Shown piece by piece: positions 1 to 8,016 of a DNA stretch of 64,000 nucleotides (positions are counted from its first letter, which is position 1; each line of letters begins with the position of its first letter). A model generated the notes under the pieces. The model saw only the letters and a program-made list of their open reading frames with translations. It made no database searches and was not told the origin of the DNA. Source of the stretch: Sphingobacteriales bacterium 46-32 (GTDB lineage: Bacteria > Bacteroidota > Bacteroidia > Chitinophagales > Chitinophagaceae); the NCBI GenBank assembly GCA_001898485.1, contig MKTY01000007.1, positions 62,001 through 126,000 of the forward strand, in the 5' to 3' direction. The translations under genes were made by a program, and so were the position numbers.

Positions 1-1110
1 CAAGTATTTATGCAGGAGGAAAAAATGGACATCAGTAACGAGCAAAGCCTGGCTGCGTTTGAAACGATAATGCGGCAAATTGCCGGCAGGTTGAAAGCGA
101 GACAGAAAGCTGCTACTGAAGCCGTCAATCAACTGGAGCAAAAGATTATAAAAGACATGGCGGCTTTTGTACACCCTGAGGAGAAAATAATACGAGAGTT
201 TCCAAGCTGGCAGGGCGATGTGATCAATATCAGCGCTGATCTTAAAAGCATAGAGGATATTGAAGAACTCTACAACACTATACAAACGCAGCGCCTGGTA
301 GAGCATAAAAAAAGGTTCCGCGAATACATGGATAAAAGCATGCTGGACGCCCTTACCAGTTATCGCACCTGGCTGGACAATGAGCTGGATAAGATCAAGG
401 ATATGATTGACGAGCTGAACGTTCCTTTAAAGAAAATCACGTTCAACCGAAATCCCGACACCTACCTGCAACTGGAATACCGCCCGTTACGCGGTGAAAA
501 CGAAATCAATATCTTCCGCAGGCAACTCAGCGCAGCCATACCCAATGCGTTGGACTTTGCTACGCAGCAGGATGACAACTACAGGGAACAGGTATTTGAG
601 AAAATAAAAAATCTCGTTACCGAACTGCAAAAAGAAGAAGCCTGGCGCAGGAAGGTAAGCGACGTACGCAACTGGCTCAGCTTTGGCGCAAGAGAATACT
701 CTATGGCGGAAAACAGGGCGGAGCAATACCACGACAACACGGCCAGCTATTCGGGTGGACAAAAGGCACAGTTCACCTATGCCATCCTGGGAGCAGCCAT
801 TGCACACCAATTTGGTATCTTTCAGCAGGGACGGCAGCACAAAAGCCTCCGCTTTATAACAGTAGACGAGGCCTTCAGTAAGCTAGATCCTGAGAAAAGT
901 CGTTTCTTAATGGAGTTTTGTGAACAGCTCAACCTGCAAATACTGGTAGTAACTCCATTGGACAAAATAAATATTGCAGAACCCTATATTCATGCCGTGC
1001 ATTTTGTGGAGATTAAAAACAAGAAAAACTCTGTGCTGCATAACCTTACGATGGAACAATACTATAAGCAAAAAGAAAACTTTAAACAAGTAACGGAAGA
1101 AACAGAATGA
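1..1110 (+). CDS. jetC: Wadjet subunit JetC, SMC-like ATPase, C-terminal part (5' end outside window)
   Basis: This is the C-terminal part of the SMC-family ATPase of a Wadjet anti-plasmid system. The reading frame is open back to base 1, so the gene is cut by the window edge and the first ATG (position 10) is not the true start. The first ~250 visible residues are charged and helical, fitting the returning arm of an SMC coiled coil. After it come an ABC signature (YSGGQKAQ, near residue 250) and a Walker B/D-loop (ITVDEAFSKLDPEKS, near residue 290), both well preserved. In Wadjet, JetABC forms an SMC motor that extrudes DNA loops and recruits the JetD nuclease to cut small circular DNA. Its stop overlaps the start of the next gene by 4 bp (ATGA), as expected for jetC-jetD translational coupling. 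An SbcC-like ATPase is the alternative, but the downstream gene argues for JetC. Confidence 0.9.
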   Translation, partial: QVFMQEEKMDISNEQSLAAFETIMRQIAGRLKARQKAATEAVNQLEQKIIKDMAAFVHPEEKIIREFPSWQGDVINISADLKSIEDIEELYNTIQTQRLVEHKKRFREYMDKSMLDALTSYRTWLDNELDKIKDMIDELNVPLKKITFNRNPDTYLQLEYRPLRGENEINIFRRQLSAAIPNALDFATQQDDNYREQVFEKIKNLVTELQKEEAWRRKVSDVRNWLSFGAREYSMAENRAEQYHDNTASYSGGQKAQFTYAILGAAIAHQFGIFQQGRQHKSLRFITVDEAFSKLDPEKSRFLMEFCEQLNLQILVVTPLDKINIAEPYIHAVHFVEIKNKKNSVLHNLTMEQYYKQKENFKQVTEETE

Positions 1111-2246
1111 TAACGCCACAGGAACTTCTGGATAAATCGGACAAACACTTCTTTAAAATAGCAGGTGCTGTATTAAAGGATGAAAATCCTTTTCCCCTGG
1201 TGATCCCATCCGACAAAAAGATACAAGACACTGGTTTTAATAACCTGCAAAGTGCCCTCATACCACTTTATAATCACTCAAAAGACAAAAAAGGTAAGGG
1301 ATACACCATAGCATGGAAAACAAAAAACATACAAGGTTCTCAACAGAAAATTCCCGCTAAAATATATTATGAAACCCTGGAAGACTACCTCTTTTTTACG
1401 AAGCGTGAAAAAGACTTTTCGAAAATAAAAGGAGTGTACGAACTAATTGCGACTTCCTTTCCACTCAATGCCGCCTGGGCAAAAGAAGAACCTGCTTTTC
1501 TTTTAACCTACGCAGCCATCATGCCCGACCTGCTAAAAGTGGTCCGTTATTTCTTTGACCATACGCCTCCCCATCAGCTTTACTTACGTGAGTTGCCGAT
1601 ACAGGTACACACAAAGTTTATTGAGGATAATACGAAGCCCTTAAAGAAGATGCTGGATATAATGTTACCTGCCGACAAGATCAACTTTGAAGAAAAAGAC
1701 TTCTTCGGTCGGTATCAGGTAAAACGGCCCAATATCTATACGCAGGTCAGGGTACTGGATGATGCACTAAAATCTACGTTGGGCTACCATGAACTGGCGC
1801 TTACCATTGATGATGCCGCCTTGCTCACCTGGCAGCCAGAAAAGGTATTTATCATTGAGAATGGAGCTTGTTTTCGGTCCTTTCCTAAAATAAAAAGCAG
1901 CGTGGCCATTTTTGGGGAAGGCTTTAAAAGCCGCGTCAACAAATATATTCCCTGGCTGGCCGATTGTGAGCTCTATTGCTGGTTTGATATGGATGCCGCT
2001 GGCTTTGAGATGCTGAACATGATCCGCCAACATTACGGAAATGCCAAAAGTTTTTTAATGGATGAAATGACCTACAACGAATTTTCTGGGTTTTCGGTAC
2101 ACTCCGTATACCGGAAGATCGAATTGCCTCTTCTACATCCCGATGAACAAAAAATGTATCAATTTTTACAAAAAGAAAACCGAAGACTGGAGCAGGAAAG
2201 GGTATCAAATATGTATATACAGAAGTGCTTGGATTTATTTTCTTGA
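1107..2246 (+). CDS. jetD: Wadjet nuclease subunit JetD (DUF3322/DUF2220, toprim)
   Basis: The 379-residue protein has the size and two-part layout of JetD, the topoisomerase VI/Spo11-related nuclease of Wadjet: an N-terminal DUF3322-type region followed by a DUF2220 toprim domain. The toprim signature residues are visible: the glutamate in VFIIENGACF near residue 250 and the acidic motif WFDMDAAGFE near residue 290, which would bind the catalytic metal. The gene overlaps jetC by 4 bp and is the last gene of the operon. jetA and jetB should lie to the left of the window. About 230 bp of non-coding sequence follow before a convergent gene. The family assignment is firm. Activity is inferred from intact motifs. 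Confidence 0.9.
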   Translation: MITPQELLDKSDKHFFKIAGAVLKDENPFPLVIPSDKKIQDTGFNNLQSALIPLYNHSKDKKGKGYTIAWKTKNIQGSQQKIPAKIYYETLEDYLFFTKREKDFSKIKGVYELIATSFPLNAAWAKEEPAFLLTYAAIMPDLLKVVRYFFDHTPPHQLYLRELPIQVHTKFIEDNTKPLKKMLDIMLPADKINFEEKDFFGRYQVKRPNIYTQVRVLDDALKSTLGYHELALTIDDAALLTWQPEKVFIIENGACFRSFPKIKSSVAIFGEGFKSRVNKYIPWLADCELYCWFDMDAAGFEMLNMIRQHYGNAKSFLMDEMTYNEFSGFSVHSVYRKIELPLLHPDEQKMYQFLQKENRRLEQERVSNMYIQKCLDLFS

Positions 2247-2479
2247 TCAACGTATCCTGGAAGTTATAGCCTAGAGGGGATACTTAAAGGACTGATATTC
2301 ACCAAAAAAAATGCATCCCCCCAATCCTCCACCAAAGAGTTCGGACTTTGTACCACAGGGCCACATAGGCACCAGGTGAAGACAAATAATTTCACCAGGC
2401 GTTGTTTTTTATAAGAATTTATGCGCGCAGAATTTGATTTGCCCCACGGGCAAAGTTTCATCTTCAACGTAGTTACTAT

Positions 2480-3532
2480 CTAGTCAACCTCATTAATGTT
2501 TCGCACTCTTACATTAGGCATATCCCTGAAAATGTCCTGCATGTATTTTCTATGATTGGCTCCTGCCAGTACGACCACTCTTTTAGCCCCTGCCATTCTC
2601 GCCCTGTTTACAACATTATGGCACATGCCCTCATTTCTCTTAATCCACCAATGTATTTTTGACAGCATTTCTTCTTCAGGAAAGCCCTTCATTTTATACA
2701 TAGCGGACAGGTAAAAATCACCTGAGGCTGAAATTGCGGAGGCCTCCGCAGTGTTAAGCCATTCCGTCATCGTATGGGAAGACCTTTCGATATTACTATA
2801 CTTCTCAAATCCATTATTAATGGTAGCCAAAGCGGTTTTTAAATTATTTTCTTCGGAAGCGGTGATATTTTTCCTGAACAAAGTGAATGCGGCATCGAAT
2901 GCCACCCAGGACGCCTGCCAGTTCAAATCGTAATCCTGGCAATCCATGGAAAGCAATTCCCGGATACCCAACTCCCGCATCATCGGGAATGCTATAAAAG
3001 CATATTCCGAAGTTTTCAGCCTTTTCATACTTCGCCCGGTTGTATCCAACTGAGGGCTAAGCAATTTTTCGACATAGTTTTCAAGTTCGCCATCAGGGTG
3101 TTGCTGCAGGAAATTATAAACCTGCCAAAATTGGTAATGACCATTTGCCACATCCTGGTCAAGGTAATAAGCATGGGCCAGATCAGCTTTTATACGATAA
3201 TCGTTGGGTTTCCGCAGAGACAGTTTCTTTAAGCTGTCAATCGTGTGCGGCAATAATTCATCTTCTATAGTCCGATTGCTCCTCAGCGTTTTTAACCGAC
3301 TTACATTTTGCTCTTTACACCAATAATCCATCACGAGCCGCTCGTCTTCTTTACTCAAAAACTCACCAAAAAAGGCATCGGGCCTGAACTTTCTGATTTT
3401 ATTATAAATGCCGGAAAAATCCTGTGCCGGATATTTACTATAATCATGAGAGACACCTATTAATAAAACATCAATATCCTGCGCTTTAGCGTTGACGGAG
3501 ATGAGAAAAAATAAAAAAAAGATATACTTCAT
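2480..3532 (-). CDS. Secreted TraB/DUF5694-like protein
   Basis: A 350-residue protein with a signal peptide (first ~18 residues, ending AKAQ). The mature start, VLLIGVSHDYSKYPAQDF, resembles the opening strand and His motif of the TraB/ChaN/DUF5694 group, and the C-terminal segment ending in VVVLAGANHRKYMQ carries a second His motif typical of that fold, in which paired GxxH-like motifs sit at the two ends of the domain. Those families are proposed haem- or metal-binding or hydrolase-like proteins with no settled function. The gene stands alone between jetD (convergent) and the hip operon. Nothing in it points to a defence role, so its place in this region may be accidental. Function is uncertain. 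Confidence 0.6.
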   Translation of the reverse strand: MKYIFFLFFLISVNAKAQDIDVLLIGVSHDYSKYPAQDFSGIYNKIRKFRPDAFFGEFLSKEDERLVMDYWCKEQNVSRLKTLRSNRTIEDELLPHTIDSLKKLSLRKPNDYRIKADLAHAYYLDQDVANGHYQFWQVYNFLQQHPDGELENYVEKLLSPQLDTTGRSMKRLKTSEYAFIAFPMMRELGIRELLSMDCQDYDLNWQASWVAFDAAFTLFRKNITASEENNLKTALATINNGFEKYSNIERSSHTMTEWLNTAEASAISASGDFYLSAMYKMKGFPEEEMLSKIHWWIKRNEGMCHNVVNRARMAGAKRVVVLAGANHRKYMQDIFRDMPNVRVRNINEVD

Positions 3533-3745
3533 GCTTTTGCGCCTTTTATCTGGTTAAGTTATTTGTCAGTTCTTAATTACAGTCACATGCTTGCAGTATT
3601 TTTTACAAACCCTAACAGGTTAAAATTAAAAATAAATTCAACTGCTTTTGCCTCTTCAAATATTCATAATCAGATTCAGTCAACAACACTCCGGTTCGGG
3701 CTTTGCAACAGGAAGATCACCCGAGACAAGCAATTGTTCCTACAT

Positions 3746-4975
3746 TTAATTTTGGGAAGAGGGGCATTCTACATTGACCAGCTGGTCGCCTTCCACGATG
3801 GTAAAGGGATCCTTAGTGTCCTTATCTTTCAACTGGATAAAAGTGTATTTATTTTCAGCCCCCAGTACATCCATATCTTCCCGATGCTGGAAATAGCCCA
3901 CCATGGTACTTCCATCCCGGAAGGCGAGCTTAGTCGGCGCTGACGTTGGCGCATATACGCCTGGATATTGCGGGCTCATTGCCGCAGCAATCATGTCATG
4001 GGTCATCCCCATACGTCTTACCTTTTCCTGGTAGTTACGCTTATATGTTGCTTTTATTTCTTCGTTTAAAAAAGAACGTTTAATGAGGTCCATCACTTTT
4101 TCCTGCCTGGTTAACAGTTGCGTGAGTATTCGCATACTCCTGTTGGGAATTAAACCTATCCGCTCAGCAAAGTTCCTGAACGCCGGTTGCCCAAAAAAAC
4201 CATAGGAGCGATAAAAAGCACCATCCATATCTCCTTTGTACAGCTCAAGTGCCAGATCAGTTTCCGTTGGTGTATGAAGCACCGTGCTCATCAGGTCATA
4301 GGCAGGCGTCAACGTATAATCACCCATATCTGACTGTATTAGCGAGAAATTCTTAAGATGAGCATCCCCATTAGAAAAAAGATAATTGAATAGTACCAGC
4401 TTAAAAAAACTCTCCAGTGCCGGCGGAAAGGCGGCGACATATTTCCGGATCAGCTGCCCTATTTCTTCGTATGAACCTTCATACTTAAAGTTTTCGCCGC
4501 GCGTCTGGCGGCTGCGGCCACTGATCTGCGCCATATCCTCCTGCAGGTACTTACTGCCATCCGGCTTTACATCGAAACGGCGCGTTATGTAGGCTGGCGT
4601 TCCGTCCTTAAAATAAATAAGCGCATTTGCCGCCGTTTTGATATCAAATACCTGTGAGGCAATCTGCATGGTCAAATGCTCATTCTCCGGCGCCTGTTCA
4701 GGTTCAACGATCTGGTTTGTTGGCGGAATCGGTTTAAGTATATACTGGCCGCCTGTCTCCGCCAGTTGAAGTTCCCTGCCCTCCAGACGCAGTGAATATT
4801 TAAGCTGCACCCCGGAAATGGATAAGCGCTTTGTCTTCGCCTGATATGCCGGCAGTGTATCCGCTTTGGGTGAATCAAAGGAAAGTACAGGTGAAACCCT
4901 CGCCCCATCAAAAAGAATTTTGCGGCAGCTCAGGCAGTAGCCTTCAACATCTGGTCTATAACATCCCGGACACAT
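3746..4975 (-). CDS. hipT: HipT-like HipA-family serine/threonine kinase toxin with zinc-ribbon N-terminus
   Basis: This 409-residue kinase belongs to the HipA family but lacks the HipA N-terminal subdomain, which the preceding gene encodes separately. In order it shows: a CxxC...CxxC zinc ribbon (C2, C5, C14, C17); the Gly-rich loop motif SISGVQ (residues 52-57), matching the Ser-Ile-Ser autophosphorylation motif known from E. coli HipT; the ATP-binding lysine in YILKP (K81); the catalytic loop NGDAHLKN (202-209, D204); and the metal-binding YDLMS (D227). Residues ~335-409 form an extra beta-rich tail absent from canonical HipA. Family knowledge predicts phosphorylation of an aminoacyl-tRNA synthetase (TrpS for HipT, GltX for HipA). 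The target here is unknown. It starts 3 bp after hipS and is last in the hipB-hipS-hipT operon. All catalytic residues look intact. Confidence 0.85.
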   Translation of the reverse strand: MCPGCYRPDVEGYCLSCRKILFDGARVSPVLSFDSPKADTLPAYQAKTKRLSISGVQLKYSLRLEGRELQLAETGGQYILKPIPPTNQIVEPEQAPENEHLTMQIASQVFDIKTAANALIYFKDGTPAYITRRFDVKPDGSKYLQEDMAQISGRSRQTRGENFKYEGSYEEIGQLIRKYVAAFPPALESFFKLVLFNYLFSNGDAHLKNFSLIQSDMGDYTLTPAYDLMSTVLHTPTETDLALELYKGDMDGAFYRSYGFFGQPAFRNFAERIGLIPNRSMRILTQLLTRQEKVMDLIKRSFLNEEIKATYKRNYQEKVRRMGMTHDMIAAAMSPQYPGVYAPTSAPTKLAFRDGSTMVGYFQHREDMDVLGAENKYTFIQLKDKDTKDPFTIVEGDQLVNVECPSSQN

Positions 4976-4978
4976 GGT

Positions 4979-5305
4979 TTATGCTGGTATTTCTTTTACA
5001 GTAATAGCGCCTATCGTATCACTCCCTGCTGTTTTTAGCAGGCGGCTAAAATCATCTTCCTCGTCTATTTTCAGCAGGCGGCATTGTATGTCTTTATTGA
5101 TCCCTTCAGCAAGCAAACCGGCAAAAAAGGGAAACAATACCGTACTATGATGCGATACCTCACTGCGGGGAAGCGTAAGGCTTATGGAAGGCATGCCCGC
5201 ATCTGCCAGGTAATCTTTTTCATAGGTAAACTGGTAGTCATCCGGCCCCCTCTTTTCCAGGATACCGGCAAGAACACCATTATTATATACAAATGCCCTT
5301 GCCAT
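4979..5305 (-). CDS. hipS: HipS-like antitoxin (HipA N-terminal subdomain as a separate protein)
   Basis: The 108-residue product corresponds to the HipA N-terminal domain 1: it has the typical ISLTLP strand (residues 41-46) and the FPFFAGLLAEG segment (58-68). In HipBST systems this small protein, not HipB, neutralises the kinase. Its ATG overlaps the hipB stop codon by one base (TAATG) and its stop lies 3 bp before hipT, so the three genes should be translated together. The protein contains no tryptophan at all, whereas E. coli HipS is reported to block HipT with a Trp side chain. If inhibition works the same way here, a Phe of the FPFF segment would have to take that place (inference). Confidence 0.85.
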   Translation of the reverse strand: MARAFVYNNGVLAGILEKRGPDDYQFTYEKDYLADAGMPSISLTLPRSEVSHHSTVLFPFFAGLLAEGINKDIQCRLLKIDEEDDFSRLLKTAGSDTIGAITVKEIPA

Positions 5306-5514
5306 TAATTAATCTTTTTAACCTGGATCACCAGCTCCATCCCTAATACAGTAGCCAGCTTGTCCAGCGTTTCTACAGATGGATTCCCGGTACCAGTTTC
5401 TACCAGGTGGATCGTTTTTATGGCAATACCGCTCATTTCAGCCAGGTCTTCCTGTCTTAAACTCAAAAATTCGCGTCTAAACTTAATGGCATTACCAATT
5501 TCTACAGCATTCAT
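5305..5514 (-). CDS. hipB: HipB-like helix-turn-helix regulator
   Basis: A 69-residue single-domain Cro/CI-type HTH protein (RQEDLAEMSGIAIKTIHLVETG forms the HTH core around residues 20-41), followed by a short beta strand (ELVIQVKKI) that in HipB proteins forms the dimer sheet. It is the first gene of the hip operon and should repress it by binding the repeated TATTnCnGATTTT-type sites just upstream (5521-5649). Its stop codon is shared with the hipS start. Length and position fit HipB of HipBST/HipBA modules. Confidence 0.85.
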   Translation of the reverse strand: MNAVEIGNAIKFRREFLSLRQEDLAEMSGIAIKTIHLVETGTGNPSVETLDKLATVLGMELVIQVKKIN

Positions 5515-5520
5515 CGGTAT

Positions 5521-5649
5521 TATATTACTGATTTTCTATAAAAATAGGATAATCTAGGTATAAATTAGCTCAAATATGTAATATATTGCCGATTTTGATC
5601 AATTATTTGATTTTTACCCTCTTAAAATCGATAAATCGGTAATATAATT
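5521..5649 (-). promoter_or_regulatory. Candidate HipB operator cluster upstream of hipB
   Basis: Three related 14-15 bp sites lie upstream of hipB: TATATTACTGATTTT at 5521-5535, ATATATTGCCGATTTT at 5581-5596, and, in the opposite direction, AAATCGGTAATATAATT at 5633-5649. The last two form a ~13-bp imperfect inverted repeat separated by ~36 bp, and the first sits a few bases from the hipB start codon. Multiple widely spaced inverted half-sites are typical for HipB operators. That HipB binds them is inference; the repeats themselves are visible. Confidence 0.5.
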
Positions 5650-6140
5650 CCGAAAACGCTACAAAAAGCAGAAAAGAAATAGCTCCGGATCAGCGGAACT
5701 GAAATGCTGTTGAACTTATCAGTAAAGACAGGCAGGTGGAATCAGACCCATTATCACAAATGCTACAAACCAGCAGCAACCAGCCCTGACAATGTAGAGA
5801 ATATCACCCCGGAAAAGTATACATTCAGATTAAAATGTGTTTTGAAACAAAATCAGGCTATTGATCAAGCGAGACAGTGCTCGTGTGTCTGCGGGCTCAG
5901 ATTTTCACTTTACAGCACGAACGATTTCAAATCACTCAGTCTTTTTCATAAGTTAATAATAAAGACATTAAACCGCCAGGCGTCCAACTGATCACGGGGC
6001 AAGATCCCAACTGAAAGCCCCCCTTATAGCACTGTTTAAAAGCAGACTATTTCGGGGGACGTAAATTATCAAAAGAAGATAAGCACAAAGCAGATGGTCG
6101 TTTCTCAAGCATGCAGGCCATACAGCATGCTTCTCTCCTC
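5650..6140. other. Intergenic region, no supported gene
   Basis: The stretch holds one open frame (5704-5991, plus strand, 95 codons). Its product has five scattered cysteines but no recognisable domain, no visible ribosome-binding site and no neighbour in operon distance, so it is not called as a gene. A hairpin (AAGCATGC at 6107-6114 with GCATGCTT at 6125-6132) lies just past the stop of the following minus-strand hydrolase gene and may mark its 3' end, though it lacks a U-tract. Confidence 0.4.
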
Positions 6141-7682
6141 CTATTTTCCTTTTGCGTTCTTCTTTTCCAGAATTTTTTCCAATGCCTTATTACCTCCTGT
6201 ACTATTGGGATTTAGTTCGACCGATCGCCGATACATTGCTTCGGCCTGATCCAACTGGCCTGCCATCAGTAAGGCCTCCCCGTAACTATCGTAGGCATTC
6301 CAGCTGTTAGGAAACAATTCGGTATTCAGCTTAAATGTTTCCAGCGCCTGGGCATACAGGTGCCGCTCCGGAAGACGGTAAGGGTTGTCGGTGCCGAGGA
6401 AATCATAGCCCAGCTGGTTTATTTCGCTTTCAGACAGCCGGTAATTCAGCGTGTCTTTCATGAGTTTTTGCAGCTGTTTTTTTGCGGCTACCGCTCCCTG
6501 CTTCTGCAGTGTAATACCATAGGCACGGGCAATACTGTATTTGGGCCTCTCTACCCTGTCACCATTCAGCAATTTCATGACCAGGTCGCCGGTCTCGTGG
6601 GCATTGTAATGGCAATTGTCGAAGAGAATCACCGTCAGGTTTTTATCTATATTGTGGATCATCACAGAACTCAACCCTGTGGCTGCGCCACTATGATATA
6701 CCGCCTTTCCATGGGTACTGTCTGCTTCTACCTCCCACCCCAGCCCAAACAATTGTGGATGCAGTTTGCCATCATTGAGCCTTACCGGTTCAACAGATTG
6801 TTGCAGCGTTTCTGCACGTAGCAGGCGGTTAGTGTAAAGTGCCTGGTCGTACAGCAGCAGATCTTCTACCGTGCTGACGTACTCGCCAAACCCAGTCACC
6901 GCGTAGGTGCGCCAGTAGTCACGAACATACGGAATTGATTTGGTCTTTACGGGCGACACATCAAACATACCGCGATAGAGATAGGGAAATGCATAATTGC
7001 GCAGTGTATCGGTATTGAATTGAGTACTGAGTGGAATAAACCGGGTATGTTTCATACCTGCAGGGTCCAGGATATGTTGTTGTATATAATCACGGAAGGC
7101 TTTGCCGGATATCTTTTCAATGATCAGGGCAAGAACGAGGTAGTTGACATTATCATAGTTGCCATTACTCCCGGGTGTATAAATCAATGCCGGTTTTACT
7201 GCGATAGCTGCGGGCAAAAAATCAGCATTTGTAAATACGCGCGTGGAGTCTTTTTCAAAAGCCGGTTTGAAAAAAGCATTATAGGGCGGTAATCCGGATG
7301 TATGCGACAGTAGATGCCGGATGGTGACATCCGGATAAGGAAAACCGGCGAGATGCCGGGATACGGGATCGTTTACAGTCAGCTTGCCCTGTTCTGCCAA
7401 TTGCAATATAGCCGTAGCTGCCATGGTTTTGGAAATAGACGCAATGGGAAAGGATGTGTTGATCCGGTTAGGCTGGCGGGTATCAAAATCTGCATAGCCA
7501 TACGCGCCTTTGAAAATAACCTTTCCATTTTCAGCTACCAGTACATTGCCACTGAACTGACGGGTCTTTTCGATTCGCTTAAAGAAAGCCGCCAACCGGG
7601 CCTGCTTCTGCGCGCTGCCGGCAACGGTAATACTCAGAAGAAATAAAAGCCCTGTGAAACTTTTCGGAACAGACATATTCAT
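6141..7682 (-). CDS. Secreted serine hydrolase, beta-lactamase family (class C/PBP4*-like) with C-terminal TPR
   Basis: A 513-residue exported protein (signal peptide ending GSAQ). Residues ~30-370 form a class C beta-lactamase/D-Ala-D-Ala-peptidase-like domain: the SxxK motif is SISK near residue 82, the YxN motif is in YDNVNYL near residue 178, and a C-terminal HSGAATG segment replaces the KTG box. The last ~80 residues contain a tetratricopeptide repeat (NAYDSYGEALLMAGQLDQAE and following). Such fused hydrolase-TPR proteins are common in Bacteroidota. Substrates are usually unknown esters or peptides rather than beta-lactams. It is transcribed alone, convergent with no near neighbour. Confidence 0.85.
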   Translation of the reverse strand: MNMSVPKSFTGLLFLLSITVAGSAQKQARLAAFFKRIEKTRQFSGNVLVAENGKVIFKGAYGYADFDTRQPNRINTSFPIASISKTMAATAILQLAEQGKLTVNDPVSRHLAGFPYPDVTIRHLLSHTSGLPPYNAFFKPAFEKDSTRVFTNADFLPAAIAVKPALIYTPGSNGNYDNVNYLVLALIIEKISGKAFRDYIQQHILDPAGMKHTRFIPLSTQFNTDTLRNYAFPYLYRGMFDVSPVKTKSIPYVRDYWRTYAVTGFGEYVSTVEDLLLYDQALYTNRLLRAETLQQSVEPVRLNDGKLHPQLFGLGWEVEADSTHGKAVYHSGAATGLSSVMIHNIDKNLTVILFDNCHYNAHETGDLVMKLLNGDRVERPKYSIARAYGITLQKQGAVAAKKQLQKLMKDTLNYRLSESEINQLGYDFLGTDNPYRLPERHLYAQALETFKLNTELFPNSWNAYDSYGEALLMAGQLDQAEAMYRRSVELNPNSTGGNKALEKILEKKNAKGK

Positions 7683-7887
7683 AAGCGTTTTTTCTAACCT
7701 GGTTTTAAGGTTTCGGCAACATGCAGAAACCCGGCAGGAATATTATCTAAAAAAGAAATTCAGCAGGGAAAATACAGACAATTATGAATAACAGCCCATG
7801 CAACATTTGCCAAAAAAATGACACCCGGCTCACCATTTATAAAACTCAACACGTGTGACGGCAAAAACAATACATCCGTTTTAATAT

Positions 7888-7919
7888 TTTGACAGCAACC
7901 TTAAAATTTCCTTAATTTG
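7888..7919 (+). promoter_or_regulatory. Predicted promoter of the Na+/H+ antiporter gene
   Basis: A Bacteroidota-type promoter: TTTG (-33) at 7888-7891, a 20-bp spacer, and TTAATTTG at 7912-7919, one mismatch from the -7 consensus TAnnTTTG. Transcription would start around 7925, inside the left arm of the perfect inverted repeat that follows, leaving a ~90-nt leader before the ATG at 8017. Confidence 0.5.
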
Positions 7920-7921
7920 AA

Positions 7922-7967
7922 GTATTGCAGTACCATTCCGGTAAGGTGATGAAGGGTACTGCAATAC
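7922..7967 (+). promoter_or_regulatory. Perfect 13-bp inverted repeat in the antiporter leader
   Basis: GTATTGCAGTACC (7922-7934) and its exact reverse complement GGTACTGCAATAC (7955-7967) are separated by 20 bp. The repeat starts three bases past the predicted -7 element and ends 49 bp before the ATG. It could form a 5' stem-loop in the mRNA or act as an operator at the start site. It matches no riboswitch class I can name. Confidence 0.55.
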
Positions 7968-8016
7968 ACGGACTGTTTATCGGCCCGGATATATTTTATA
8001 ACAAACCATCGTTTCC

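Noticed and set aside
3563-3943. 126-codon plus-strand open frame
   Set aside because: Mostly antisense to the 3' end of the HipT-like gene, with no domain and no ribosome-binding site.
5704-5991. 95-codon plus-strand open frame in the hip upstream gap
   Set aside because: No domain, no start signal, no operon neighbour; kept only as a note in the intergenic entry.
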